Assembly (NCBI GenBank): GCA_021807595.1
Contig: JAKBCS010000003.1
Location: forward strand, 1 to 64,000
DNA from: Planctomycetota bacterium
GTDB taxonomy: Bacteria; Planctomycetota; Planctomycetia; Gemmatales; Gemmataceae
DNA: 64,000 nt
Direction of reading: 5' to 3'
Below the pieces are notes generated by a model. That model worked only from the letters and a program-made list of their open reading frames with translations, was not told the DNA's origin and ran no database searches. The position numbers and the translations under genes are program-made. Shown one piece after another: positions 37,622 through 47,628 of this stretch (within the stretch, counting starts at the first letter, position 1; the number at the start of each line of letters is the position of its first letter).

Positions 37622-39505
37622 TCAGTGTTCTTGGGAGACGATTTGTCGCAATTCGATCTGATAGCAACTCGTCGTGCCGTTGCCGGTGAAGAGCGAGCGC
37701 GAGTCGGGGGCGAAGGATAGTGCCTTGATTTGCGTGTCCAGTTCCATCCAGCCGCGCGAATCGCCGGTGTAGGCATCCCACAGACGCAGGGCGCGGTCGT
37801 CGCCGCCGGAAGCGAGCCAGCGTCCGTCGGGACTGTAGGCGACACAGGTAACGGCGTCGAGAGGTCCGGTCAGCTCAGCCGCCTGTTGCTGAGAGTCCAC
37901 GTCCCAAACGATGACGCTTTGCGTCAGAGTGGCCGCGGCGAGGTGTTGGCCGGACGGATGGAACGAGAGGCTGCTCGTTCCGCCGGGAAGAATGGCGAGC
38001 GGCTGGCGTGCATGGAGATCCCAGAGGACGACGCGGCCTTCGGGACCGCGCGGAGCCAGCCAGTTGATGCCGCCGATAGCCAACAACCGCCCTTGGGGGT
38101 GAAAGGCCAACGCCTCGACGCTGCACCCGGAAACGGCGTCGGGAATCAAAAACGGTTCGCCGTCCGGCACGGTCCACAACCAGACATCGCTGCAGCGCAC
38201 TCCCGCCGAGGCCAAGAGATTGGAATCCGGATGAAACGCCAGAACAGTGATCGGCGCGGCTTGGCCGACGAAGCAGCGTTCGCGTCGTCCGTCGTCAGCT
38301 TGCCACAGCCATAGTGTCTCGCGGTCGGCCTCCGGGCCTTCCGGCGATGCCAGGCTCCCAGCGTACCAGCGTCCGTCCGCGCTCGCGGTGAAGGCGCGCA
38401 ACGGCTCGTTGCCTTCCAACTCGATGATCTGCTCGGTTGTGGCCGTACTCCAAACCCGCAACGGCGAACCGGCGGCAAGACCCGCCAACCGTTTGCCGTC
38501 ACCACTCACCGTAACGCAGGTTCGCGCCAACAGCGGATCGATGGCCGGGGGGAGCAGCGTATCGCTGGCGGAATCCCAAACGTGGATGACGCATCCCGCA
38601 CCGGCCGAGGCCAACGATTGACCGTCGAGGCTAAACGCCAGGCAGCGAATCTCACGAGCATGATCGCGGCGCACGGTAAGGGTTTGATAGCTTTGCGTAT
38701 CCCACAGATGAACGCTGGGGGAGGAATCGGCGCAGGCGAGTAGGCGTCCGTGCGACGCGAAGGCCAGCGCCTGTAGCTGTCCTTCGTGGCTGTTGAGCAA
38801 AATGAGAGGTACGGCGGCCTGCGTATCCCACACGCGGGCGGTGGCGTCCCATCCTGCGGAAACGAGGCGTCGTCCGTCGGGATGCCAGGCCATCGCCGGG
38901 ATGCGGTCGGTATGTCCGAGCAGGCAGCCGAGCATCTCGCTCGTGACGACATCCCACAGGTAGATGCTGCGATCCTCGGTGGCGACGGCAATTTTTCTGC
39001 CGTCCAGGCTGAAGGCCAGTGCGCTGACGGCCGATGGAGGAGCGGCGTTCGAGGGAGAGATTGGTCCGTGCAGTTCGTAGGCCAAGCGTCCGCCGACGTA
39101 ATCCCACAAACGGACGATGCCGTCGTCGTGACCACTGGCCAAAAGCAAGCCGCTCGACTGAAACGCCAATGCCGTCACCCACGAGCGTTGCGGCCAACAC
39201 GCCGTCAGTTCGCCGTTGTGCGTCTCCCAAAGGCAAACCTCATCGCTGCCGGCGGCGAGATAGTGGGCCGAACTGCTGAAGCACCATACCGAGGCCGGGT
39301 CGGCCAACTCGTGCCAGCCGATCTGTCGCCGAGTGTCCAAATCCCAATGCCGCAGCACGCCCGGTTCCTCGACCGACCACAAACTGCCGTCCGGCGCGAA
39401 GCGCAGCGCCAACAGTTCGCCGTCGGTATGGAACGGACGCGCGCCGAAGATACGATGAGGTAAGGAGGAACCCAACGGAGCGGAAGAATCGGTCAACGCA
39501 ATCAT
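37622..39505 (-). CDS. WD40-repeat protein
   Basis: Repeated blades e.g. 'VSALAFSLDGRKIAVATEDRSIYLWDVVTSEMLGCLLGHTDRIPAMAWHPDGRRLVSAGWDATARVWD'. Confidence 0.92.
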   Translation of the reverse strand: MIALTDSSAPLGSSLPHRIFGARPFHTDGELLALRFAPDGSLWSVEEPGVLRHWDLDTRRQIGWHELADPASVWCFSSSAHYLAAGSDEVCLWETHNGELTACWPQRSWVTALAFQSSGLLLASGHDDGIVRLWDYVGGRLAYELHGPISPSNAAPPSAVSALAFSLDGRKIAVATEDRSIYLWDVVTSEMLGCLLGHTDRIPAMAWHPDGRRLVSAGWDATARVWDTQAAVPLILLNSHEGQLQALAFASHGRLLACADSSPSVHLWDTQSYQTLTVRRDHAREIRCLAFSLDGQSLASAGAGCVIHVWDSASDTLLPPAIDPLLARTCVTVSGDGKRLAGLAAGSPLRVWSTATTEQIIELEGNEPLRAFTASADGRWYAGSLASPEGPEADRETLWLWQADDGRRERCFVGQAAPITVLAFHPDSNLLASAGVRCSDVWLWTVPDGEPFLIPDAVSGCSVEALAFHPQGRLLAIGGINWLAPRGPEGRVVLWDLHARQPLAILPGGTSSLSFHPSGQHLAAATLTQSVIVWDVDSQQQAAELTGPLDAVTCVAYSPDGRWLASGGDDRALRLWDAYTGDSRGWMELDTQIKALSFAPDSRSLFTGNGTTSCYQIELRQIVSQEH

Positions 39506-39641
39506 GTCCTAACTTTACACCAAATTTTACTGGCGTGTCGTACAAAGTACGAAGTACAAATGAAGGAACGCCCCAACGGACAAGGATGACGGCCATCCTT
39601 AAGCCGCTGCGCGTTTATTTCTTCGGGATGGAACGATAGGG

Positions 39642-40577
39642 ATGGGCGAATTCGCCTTTATCGACTGGCTGCGCCAACGAACGCCTTCCGCCGAGCGCGT
39701 TCTGTTGGGGCCGGGGGACGACACCGCCGTCTTACGCTGGCCGAGCGGAGCGGATTGTCTGGTCACGACGGATATGCTGCTGGAAGGCAGTTGTTTTCGG
39801 CTCGCCGAGACGCATCCCGGTTCCGCGGGAGCGGGTACGGCCCGGCAGATCGGGCGCAAAGCGCTAGCTGTCAATCTGAGCGACATCGCCGCCATGGCTG
39901 GCATTCCGCGAGCCGCCGTCGTCAGCGTCGGTCTGCCGCGCCGAGGCGGACGATCGTTGGCCGAACAGCTATACTTAGGGATGCGCGAGATGGCCGATGC
40001 CTACGACACGGCCATTGTGGGCGGCGATACCAACAGTTGGGATGGCCCCCTCGTCATCAACGTCGCGCTCCTGGGCGAGACGACGCCCCGAGGCGCGGTC
40101 AGTCGCAAGGGCGCGCGGCCCGGCGACGCACTGATTGTGACGGGGCCGTTGGGCGGGAGCATCCTGGGTAAGCACTTAGACTTCACGCCGCGCGTCCAAG
40201 AAGCGTTGGCTCTGCACGCCGCCGTCGATTTGCACGCCGCCATCGACATCAGCGATGGTCTCGCCGCCGATGTCGCCCACCTGTGCCAAGAGAGCGGCTG
40301 CGGCATCGCCCTCCGCGCCGAATCCATCCCCATCGCCGACGCCGCTCGTGCGATGCCGGATAAACGCACGGCTTTGGAACACGCTCTTGGCGATGGCGAA
40401 GACTTTGAGCTGGTCTTCGCTGTTTCACCCGCCGACGCCGCAACGCTGTTACGCTCTCCACCGATTCCTGGATTGACCGTCATCGGAGAGTGCCTCGCCG
40501 AACCGGGGCTATGGCTGGAAAAGGACGGCCAACGCCTACCCCTGCCTACGCTGGGATATGTACACGAGCTGGAATAA
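39642..40577 (+). CDS. thiL: Thiamine-monophosphate kinase
   Basis: MGEFAFIDWLRQRTPSAERVLLGPGDDTAVLRWPSGADCLVTTDMLLEGSCF..RQIGRKALAVNLSDIAAMAG..AIDISDGLAAD..GEDFELVF. Confidence 0.95.
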   Translation: MGEFAFIDWLRQRTPSAERVLLGPGDDTAVLRWPSGADCLVTTDMLLEGSCFRLAETHPGSAGAGTARQIGRKALAVNLSDIAAMAGIPRAAVVSVGLPRRGGRSLAEQLYLGMREMADAYDTAIVGGDTNSWDGPLVINVALLGETTPRGAVSRKGARPGDALIVTGPLGGSILGKHLDFTPRVQEALALHAAVDLHAAIDISDGLAADVAHLCQESGCGIALRAESIPIADAARAMPDKRTALEHALGDGEDFELVFAVSPADAATLLRSPPIPGLTVIGECLAEPGLWLEKDGQRLPLPTLGYVHELE

Positions 40578-40653
40578 ATTGGGTTAGCCTCGAGGCGGAC
40601 GGTTCGCGCTCCGCTTCGCGTCGCGGCTAATCGCACCCATGTTGCTACCCAAT
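40578..40653. repeat. Nested inverted repeat upstream of PQQ-like gene
   Basis: Outer attgggt/acccaat and inner ttagcc/ggctaa arms enclosing gcggttcgcgctccgcttcgcg-type sequence. Confidence 0.5.
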
Positions 40654-40669
40654 CTTAGGAGTGAATCGA

Positions 40670-41929
40670 ATGCGTCTTCCAATTCTCACGTTGACTGCTC
40701 TCGCATGGTTTGGCGGCCTCGTTCGTGCCGATAACTGGCCCGGCTGGCGCGGACCAAACGGGGATGGTCTCTCCCACGAGAAGAACCTCCCGCGAACGTG
40801 GAGCGAGAAAGAGAACGTCCGTTGGAAGACGCCCATTCCCGGCAAGGGACATTCCTCGCCCATCGTGTGGGGAGATCGAGTCTTTGTGACCACCTGCCTC
40901 GAAGAGAAGGGCGAGCGCGTGCTGATCTGTCTCGATCGCCGCGATGGTTCCATTGTCTGGCAGCGCGTCGTGCTGACCGCCAAACTCGAAAAGAAGCATC
41001 CGCTCAACAGCTTCGCCAGCGCCACGCCCGTCACCGACGGCGAACACGTCTGGGCCGCCTTCCTCGCTTATCCCGAAATGCAGGTGGCCTGCTACGACTT
41101 CAAGGGCAATAAAGTCTGGGCACGCTCGCCCGGCAAACTACTCTCAGTCCACGGCTTTTGTAGTTCGCCGATCTTGCACAAAGGTCTCGTCATCCTCAAT
41201 GGCGATCAAGACGCCAAGGCGTATCTGGTCGCATTAGACAAAAAAACCGGCGAAGAACGCTGGCGCGTCGACCGGCCCAATCGCACGCGCTCCTACTGCA
41301 CGCCCATCCTCATCCACGCCAAGAAGAGACCGGAGGTGACGCAACTCGTTCTCAGCGGCAGCAAATCGGTCACCGCCTACGACGCCGACAACGGTAAGCC
41401 GCTGTGGATTCTCGACGGTCCCACGGAACAGTATGTGGCGAGTCTGGTGTATCTCGACGACATTCTTTTCCTGACGACGGGCTTTCCCGAATACCACCTG
41501 ATGGGTCTCAGCCCCGAAGGCGAGGGGAACATCACGAAAAGCAGATACGTCCGCTGGCACATTCCACACAAGATCAATGGCCGCGACGGTGCGTCCTACG
41601 TCCCTTCACCGATTGCCGCCGGAGGCCATTTCTACGTCGCCTCGGATACCGGGTTTCTGAGTTGTTTGGAGCCACAGAATGGGAACCGGCTGTGGAAAAA
41701 GAAACTGGCGCGGCACATCAGCGCCTCGCCCGTGTTGGCGGATGGATACCTTTATTTTGTGGACGACGACGGTATCGCTTACGTTCTGAAGGCGAACGCC
41801 GAGTTCGACGTGATTCACAAAAATAAGCTGAACGACGAGTGCTACGCCTCCCCTGCCATCTCGGAGGGACAGATTTTCCTTCGCGGTTTACACAATCTGT
41901 ATTGCATCGGCGCGCATTCGGGCAAATGA
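40670..41929 (+). CDS. PQQ-binding-like beta-propeller repeat protein
   Basis: NWPGWRGPNGDGLSHEKNLPRTWSEKENVRWKTPIPGKGHSSPIVWGDRVFVTT; clear paralogue of the 3614-4867 product. Confidence 0.9.
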   Translation: MRLPILTLTALAWFGGLVRADNWPGWRGPNGDGLSHEKNLPRTWSEKENVRWKTPIPGKGHSSPIVWGDRVFVTTCLEEKGERVLICLDRRDGSIVWQRVVLTAKLEKKHPLNSFASATPVTDGEHVWAAFLAYPEMQVACYDFKGNKVWARSPGKLLSVHGFCSSPILHKGLVILNGDQDAKAYLVALDKKTGEERWRVDRPNRTRSYCTPILIHAKKRPEVTQLVLSGSKSVTAYDADNGKPLWILDGPTEQYVASLVYLDDILFLTTGFPEYHLMGLSPEGEGNITKSRYVRWHIPHKINGRDGASYVPSPIAAGGHFYVASDTGFLSCLEPQNGNRLWKKKLARHISASPVLADGYLYFVDDDGIAYVLKANAEFDVIHKNKLNDECYASPAISEGQIFLRGLHNLYCIGAHSGK

Positions 41930-41997
41930 ACCTCCTGCGCTCTCGATCCGCATTTCCTTCCCTCTCGGCGATTCGCCCTCGTCGCCTGGACGGTTCG

Positions 41998-42022
41998 TCT
42001 CGCATGGCGTGGCCATGCGAGA
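41998..42022. repeat. 11-bp-stem hairpin between convergent genes
   Basis: tctcgcatggc-gtg-gccatgcgaga. Confidence 0.85.
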
Positions 42023-42037
42023 CCGTTGGATGAGAGA

Positions 42038-43249
42038 TTACCTCAACCAGCGCCAGAGTCGAACGGTGCCGTCTTTTCCCGCGGTCAAACACTGCCGGCC
42101 ATCGGGAAGCACTACGACATTCAGCAATCCCCCGTCCGCTCGTTCGGACACGCCCAGCAATTTGCCGGACGACACATCCCAAAGATGGACGTGGGGATCG
42201 GTCTCATCGCCGCAGGCCACGATGCGCCGGCCGTCGGGAGTGAAGGCCGCACACTCGACGCGATTCATCGACCCTTGAAAGCGCTTCACCTCTTTGCCAT
42301 CGGCCACGTTCCACAAACGCACCGTCTTGTCGAAACTGCTGGAGAGCAGCGTTTTCCCATCTTTGGAAAAGGAAAGATTCGTCACCTCCATATTGTGCCC
42401 CGGCAAAGAGCGAATCTCCGTTCCTTTGTCCACGTCCCAAATCCGTATCGTTCCCGGAGTCGCCTCCGCCGTGAAGTGACCGGCCGCCAGTAACTTGCCG
42501 TCCGGCGACACGGCCAAGCAGCGCACCATTCCACGCACGTTCTTGAAGGATCGCATTGATTTTCCGGTCGCTGTATCCCAAACACGGATCGACTGATCCC
42601 AGGCTCCGCTGATCGCGCGTTTGCCGTCCGCCATCAAGAGCGTTCCCCATACCGTCTGCTCGTGCCCCGTCATGGCGTGGACGATATTGCCCGTCTTCAA
42701 GTCGAAGAGATAGACTTTATCCCCGCCTGCAATCACCTGCCGCCCGTCCGCGGAGAAGGCCAGCGACCAGTAGCCATTGTGATGTTCTCCGAACAAGCGA
42801 ATCTGTTTTCCAGCGGCTAGATCCCAATACCGAATGCCGTCTCCACCGGCCGTAATGGCACATTTACCGTCGGGAGACAAGGCGACGCGCCGCACCCATC
42901 GCATACTCGGCTCGTTGTTGAGGTTCGTATGCTCGCCCAGAACGCGGACCATCTCGATATTGACGGCAGAAATAGCGTAGGAAGCCCGCGCTGCGCGCAG
43001 CCGCACATCGGGATCGACGGTCAAGTCGGACGCCGTTCTCTCTAACGTCGTACTCGCCACGGAACCCAGAGCCACGAGGCGTCGCACGGCCTCCTCGCGC
43101 TCCTGAAAGGTTTTTCCATCTAGCTGAGCGATGAGCTTTTCGAGCGCCTTGCTCTCGGTCGAGGATTGGTCCTTTTCCGACTTCGCCTCTCTACCCAACG
43201 CGGTCGAGAGAATACTGGCAATGAGGATGGGACACAGAACGAATCGCAT
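42038..43249 (-). CDS. Secreted WD40-repeat protein
   Basis: MRFVLCPILIASILSTALG signal; WVRRVALSPDGKCAITAGGDGIRYWDLAAGKQIRLF.. blades. Confidence 0.92.
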   Translation of the reverse strand: MRFVLCPILIASILSTALGREAKSEKDQSSTESKALEKLIAQLDGKTFQEREEAVRRLVALGSVASTTLERTASDLTVDPDVRLRAARASYAISAVNIEMVRVLGEHTNLNNEPSMRWVRRVALSPDGKCAITAGGDGIRYWDLAAGKQIRLFGEHHNGYWSLAFSADGRQVIAGGDKVYLFDLKTGNIVHAMTGHEQTVWGTLLMADGKRAISGAWDQSIRVWDTATGKSMRSFKNVRGMVRCLAVSPDGKLLAAGHFTAEATPGTIRIWDVDKGTEIRSLPGHNMEVTNLSFSKDGKTLLSSSFDKTVRLWNVADGKEVKRFQGSMNRVECAAFTPDGRRIVACGDETDPHVHLWDVSSGKLLGVSERADGGLLNVVVLPDGRQCLTAGKDGTVRLWRWLR

Positions 43250-43417
43250 GACTTGAACGCCTCTCGGTTTCTGGGGCAAACGGAGTTCGCTTCAAATAGT
43301 ATATGCGCGTTGGCTCGTTGGACACAGTGTCGCCCCTCAATTCTGGCCGAACGATGACCCGTCCGTCGGATTCCGCAAAACGGAGCGCCTCGAGCTTGCC
43401 GCGCGGATACATTAACC

Positions 43418-44941
43418 GTGCCGCGCGACTCTCGGAAAGCGGAGCGGCGGAAGTCGTGGTTCGCCAGCCGAGTCTCCCCTCCTGCCCGTGTGAGTGCGGA
43501 AATGCTTACGGTTCATGTCCGCGTTGTGGATGCCGTGGGAAAGCCGACCCCGGTGCGTCTGCGGTTGACCGACGCCGCCGGCGTCGGTCACATGCCGTTT
43601 GGACGAACGGCGACGACGGCCCTCGATTCCAAGGCAAGGGTAGGGGGACAAGTGCGCCTTGGCGATGTCGATTACGCCCATATCGACGGCACCTGCGAAG
43701 TGCAACTTCCGCCCGGCCCCATTCGCATGGAAGCCCATAAGGGACCGGAATATGAGGTAATCCTTCGCGAGGTACTCCTGGGGCCGGGGAAAATCGCTCT
43801 GAGATCGACCATCGAACGCGCGTTCGATTGGCGTTCGCGCGGCTGGTACTCGGGAGACGGCCGAGCGCACGAACTGTCGCCGCACGCGGCTCGCTTGGAG
43901 GGTGCGGCCGAGGGATTAGACGTCGTGAATCTGTTGGCTACCGATTACGTCGCGCTGTTGGCATTCAGCGGATCACAACCGGCGCTGGAAGGGGTGCCTT
44001 ATGTTGTCGTCAATACGATGAATAGCCACCCCACATTGGGGACCGTGGCGCTGTTGAATTGTCACCGCGCGGTCTATCCGCTACGTTTCGGGACGCCGGA
44101 TGCGCGCGACGATTGGTCCGTCGTCGATTGGTGCGATCAATGCCATCGCAAGAAAGGTCTCGTTGTGTCGCCGGATCTGCCGCGTTGGACGCAAGAGCAT
44201 CCGCAGGGAGAAGCATTGGCGGCTCTATTGCTCGGTAAGATCGACGCCTTCGAGATTTGCCATTTAGGCGATCCACAAGGGGAGAAAAGCCTCGCCGACT
44301 GGTATCGACTGCTCGCCTGTGGGGTTCGGAAGCCGTTGATGGGTTCCAGCGGCAAGATGAGTAATGCCACAGTCCTCGGAGCGGTTCGTACCTACGCTCG
44401 TCTGGAACCGGGATGTGATTTCAGGTACGGTTCCTGGATCGAGGCGGTGCGCGCCGGCCGAACCTTCATCACCGAGGGACCATTGTTGTCCCTGACGGTG
44501 AACGGGCTTGAACCCGGCGCGTTCGTGTCGCCACCCGACGACAAGCAACTGGCGCGCGTGGCAATCGAGGCGTGCAGCGTGACGCCGTTCGATCGTTTGG
44601 AATTGTTGTATAACGGCGAAGTCGTGGCACGATGCGAGGCGAGCGCGGATAAACGCCTGGAAAAACTGGAAGTCGAAGTGCCTCTCGGCGCGAGTGGCTG
44701 GCTGGCGGCGCGCTGTCTGAAAGGCGAAACCGTCCGCGCTCACACCTCACCGGTCTATGTGCGGATCGAGGGCCGCCCCGTGTCCGCGCATGCGGATACC
44801 CTCGCTCCGTTCCTTGCCGTGCTGGAGCGCACACTGGCATGGGTGCGAAACGAGGCGCGATGCGACAAGAAAAGCCGGCGCGAACAACTGGTGCAGACGT
44901 TGGAATCCGCACGGCAGGTGTTGACTCGCCGTACTTCTTGA
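43418..44941 (+). CDS. CehA/McbA-family metallohydrolase-like protein
   Basis: RGWYSGDGRAHELSPHAARLEGAAEGLDVVNLLA.., KIDAFEICHLG.., SWIEAVRAGRTFITEGPLLSLTVNG. Confidence 0.75.
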   Translation: MPRDSRKAERRKSWFASRVSPPARVSAEMLTVHVRVVDAVGKPTPVRLRLTDAAGVGHMPFGRTATTALDSKARVGGQVRLGDVDYAHIDGTCEVQLPPGPIRMEAHKGPEYEVILREVLLGPGKIALRSTIERAFDWRSRGWYSGDGRAHELSPHAARLEGAAEGLDVVNLLATDYVALLAFSGSQPALEGVPYVVVNTMNSHPTLGTVALLNCHRAVYPLRFGTPDARDDWSVVDWCDQCHRKKGLVVSPDLPRWTQEHPQGEALAALLLGKIDAFEICHLGDPQGEKSLADWYRLLACGVRKPLMGSSGKMSNATVLGAVRTYARLEPGCDFRYGSWIEAVRAGRTFITEGPLLSLTVNGLEPGAFVSPPDDKQLARVAIEACSVTPFDRLELLYNGEVVARCEASADKRLEKLEVEVPLGASGWLAARCLKGETVRAHTSPVYVRIEGRPVSAHADTLAPFLAVLERTLAWVRNEARCDKKSRREQLVQTLESARQVLTRRTS

Positions 44942-45014
44942 CGGTCCAGCGCTCCTCGACTCCGCCCTCTACTCGGAGGCGAGGGGAGGAGCGAACTCAC
45001 GGGAGAGTAAAACG

Positions 45015-46013
45015 GTGCCGCGCCGATACCTCGTATTGCTACTCATTCCCGTCGTCCTCATCTTGGCCGGCACGTTGGGCTACTACTTGATTGAGCCGAG
45101 CTATTCGCTGTTCGACGCCCTGTACATGACCGTCATTACCCTGACGACGGTGGGGTACGAGGAAGTACATCATCCGTTGTCGCGGCACGGTCGCGTGTTC
45201 ACGATGGCACTTCTGCTCATCGGCGTATTCGTGTTCTTCTACACCATCACCGAGCTATTGCGCTCGGTCGTAAGCGGCGAAGTAAGGCAATTGTTGGGGA
45301 GGCAGCGCATGGAGCGGAGTTTGGCGGGACTTAAGAACCATATGATAATCTGCGGCTATGGGCGCATGGGTCGGCGCGTCTGCGAAGAGTTCTCGCGCCA
45401 GGGGCTGCCGTTCGTTCTCATCGACCGGCGCGCCGAGCTGTTGCAAGATTTCGAGGTGCCTCACGGCATCGCGCTGCCCGGCGATGCCACCTCGGACGAG
45501 GTACTCAAACATGCCGGAGTCGAGCGTGCCCGCGCCCTGGTGACGGTCGCCGCTTCCGACGCCGACAATCTGTTCATCACCCTTAGCGCGCGATTGCTCA
45601 ACGACAAGCTGTTCATCGTGGCGCGCGCCGAAGGCGAGTTGGCCGAGGAAAAACTGCTCCGCGCAGGAGCCAATCGGGTGGTTGCGCCCTATGTCATCGG
45701 CGGCACCAAGGTAGCGATGGCGGTGCTGCGTCCCGCCGTGGTCGATTTCATCGAATTGGCCACGCGCACGGAGCATCTCGATCTGCAGATCGAAGAGACG
45801 TTGATCCAATCCGGCAGCAAGTTGGACGGTGCCACCCTGCACTCCAGCGGCTTACGGCAAGAGCTTGGAGTTATCGTCGTGGCCATCAAAAAGGCCGACG
45901 GGCATCTCGTTGCCAACCCTCCCGGCGACGCAAGAATGGTGCCCGGCGACACGCTGATCGCCCTCGGACCTCGCAAGGGGTTGGATCGCGTCGATGTCTT
46001 GGCGAGCAAGTAG
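45015..46013 (+). CDS. Potassium channel family protein with TrkA-N/TrkA-C domains
   Basis: Ion-channel pore 'TVITLTTVGYEEVHH', NAD-binding 'MIICGYGRMGRRVCEEFSRQGLPFVLIDRR', C-terminal TrkA-C. Confidence 0.93.
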   Translation: MPRRYLVLLLIPVVLILAGTLGYYLIEPSYSLFDALYMTVITLTTVGYEEVHHPLSRHGRVFTMALLLIGVFVFFYTITELLRSVVSGEVRQLLGRQRMERSLAGLKNHMIICGYGRMGRRVCEEFSRQGLPFVLIDRRAELLQDFEVPHGIALPGDATSDEVLKHAGVERARALVTVAASDADNLFITLSARLLNDKLFIVARAEGELAEEKLLRAGANRVVAPYVIGGTKVAMAVLRPAVVDFIELATRTEHLDLQIEETLIQSGSKLDGATLHSSGLRQELGVIVVAIKKADGHLVANPPGDARMVPGDTLIALGPRKGLDRVDVLASK

Positions 46014-46053
46014 CAAATCGGCGACTCGACTCGACCGAATTGTGAAGATGCTC

Positions 46054-46082
46054 TTGACAGCGAGCAACACCTTTTGTATTAG
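46054..46082 (+). promoter_or_regulatory. Putative sigma-70-type promoter
   Basis: TTGACA (46054-46059), 17-nt spacer, TATTAG (46077-46082), pointing toward the sigma factor gene. Confidence 0.45.
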
Positions 46083-46793
46083 CCCCACCCTCGCACTTAA
46101 CGCATGGACTTGTCTGGGCGACGCCGATCTCGGCCAAGCGTCTTTCCCTTTTGGGGACGATCGCTTGCCGAGGAAGGATACCGTCGTCAATCGTGGGGCG
46201 ATCCGCGCGAAGGGGTTCGCGCGGAGTTCGTGCAAATGCGAGACGTGGCCGTTGGGTGGCACGGGGGGCGAACGCGCAATCCGCGCGCACGGAGCGCTCG
46301 CGCCGAACGGCAACGACGAAGGGATCGACGTACAAAAACGTGATTTTCTCTTCAGGGAACCACGGCGAGTCGTCGATAGAGGATTAGCTAACGGCCCCTT
46401 TTGGGCCGTCACGGACGGGGGTTTGGCAAGAGGGGGTTCGGTGCCCGCGAGGGCGAGCAGAGAATGCGACGAGCCGCAAACCGCTCCGACGACGGGGGAG
46501 TCGCGGAGTGGACCACGATACGGCTTCGCAAGCTCCAGAACGACTGTGAAACCAGGGGACGCCGGCTCGGCGTTGCCAACCGATTGAGGCGAAACGCGGC
46601 GGTTGGAATAACGGAAGACGCATCGCGAGCAACCGGCTCGCAACGAACGCTTCCCAGGTATCGACAGTCCGACTTTCTTTCCCAATTGTCTCCGCTCGGA
46701 GTGCGAGCGTCGAAAGCGACGCCGTCCGCTCTGCGCACGGGGAACGATTGGGTGGGACCGAATGACCACTTGCCTTACAGCAGGGAGGAGTCC

Positions 46794-47570
46794 ATGGCGA
46801 CACATGTGGACGTGGATATTCAGCAAGTTTGGCGCGAGTATCGAGCGCATCCGAGCATCGAGTTGCGCAATCAACTCGTCGAACGCTATTTGCCGCTCGT
46901 CAAATACAATGCCGAGCGTATTTGGGCGCGATTACCCGATGGCGTCGATCTCGACGACCTCATCAGCGCGGGAGTCTTTGGCCTGATGGATGCCATCGAC
47001 GCCTTCGATCTCGAACGCGGCGTGAAGTTCGAGACCTATTGCGTGCCGCGTATCCGAGGTGCCATGCTCGACGAGCTACGCACCATGGATTGGGTGCCGC
47101 GGCTGGTTCGCAGCAAGGCGACGAAGATGGAAGAAGCGCGCAAAACGCTCGAAGCCGCGCTCGGTCGCCCGCCGCGCCCCGATGAAATGGCCCTACGACT
47201 CGATGTCAGCATCGACGAGTACAACAAAATGGTCGGCGATGCCACTGCCGTTAGCCAAGTCAGTCTCAACAAAAAATGGTACGAGACCGACAGCTACAAA
47301 GACGTGCGCGAGATCGACATTCTCGAAGACAAGAAGGCCGAAGATCCCACGCACCGTCTGCAAAACCGCGATCTGATGCGGCTCGTCACACGCGGCCTAA
47401 ACCGCAACGAGCGGCTCATCATCATTCTTTACTATTACGAAGACATGACGATGAAAGAGATTGGCGCGACGCTCGATCTCAGCGAGTCTCGCGTCAGTCA
47501 GATGCATTCGAGCATCGTTGCCCGTTTGCAAACGCAGCTGGCGCAGCGGCGTCCCGAGTTCAGCAATTAA
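46794..47570 (+). CDS. fliA: RNA polymerase sigma factor, FliA/WhiG (sigma-28) type
   Basis: VWREYRAHPSIELRNQLVERYLPLVKYNAERIWARLPDGVDLDDLISAGVFGLMDAIDAFDLERGVKFETYCVPRIRGAMLDELRTMDWVPRLVR..ESRVSQMHSSIVARLQTQL. Confidence 0.93.
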   Translation: MATHVDVDIQQVWREYRAHPSIELRNQLVERYLPLVKYNAERIWARLPDGVDLDDLISAGVFGLMDAIDAFDLERGVKFETYCVPRIRGAMLDELRTMDWVPRLVRSKATKMEEARKTLEAALGRPPRPDEMALRLDVSIDEYNKMVGDATAVSQVSLNKKWYETDSYKDVREIDILEDKKAEDPTHRLQNRDLMRLVTRGLNRNERLIIILYYYEDMTMKEIGATLDLSESRVSQMHSSIVARLQTQLAQRRPEFSN

Positions 47571-47628
47571 ACGCTCGATACCAAGGTCGGTGCCAGAGTT
47601 GCCGGGTGGATACATCACCGCCCGGCAA

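Noticed and set aside
43811-43828. 18-bp palindrome atcgaacgcgcgttcgat inside a CDS
   Set aside because: Short and in a coding region; plausible by chance in GC-rich sequence.
45852-46874. 340-aa minus-strand ORF spanning the gap before the sigma gene
   Set aside because: Overlaps two confident + strand genes, composition Arg/Ser/Pro-rich, no recognisable family.
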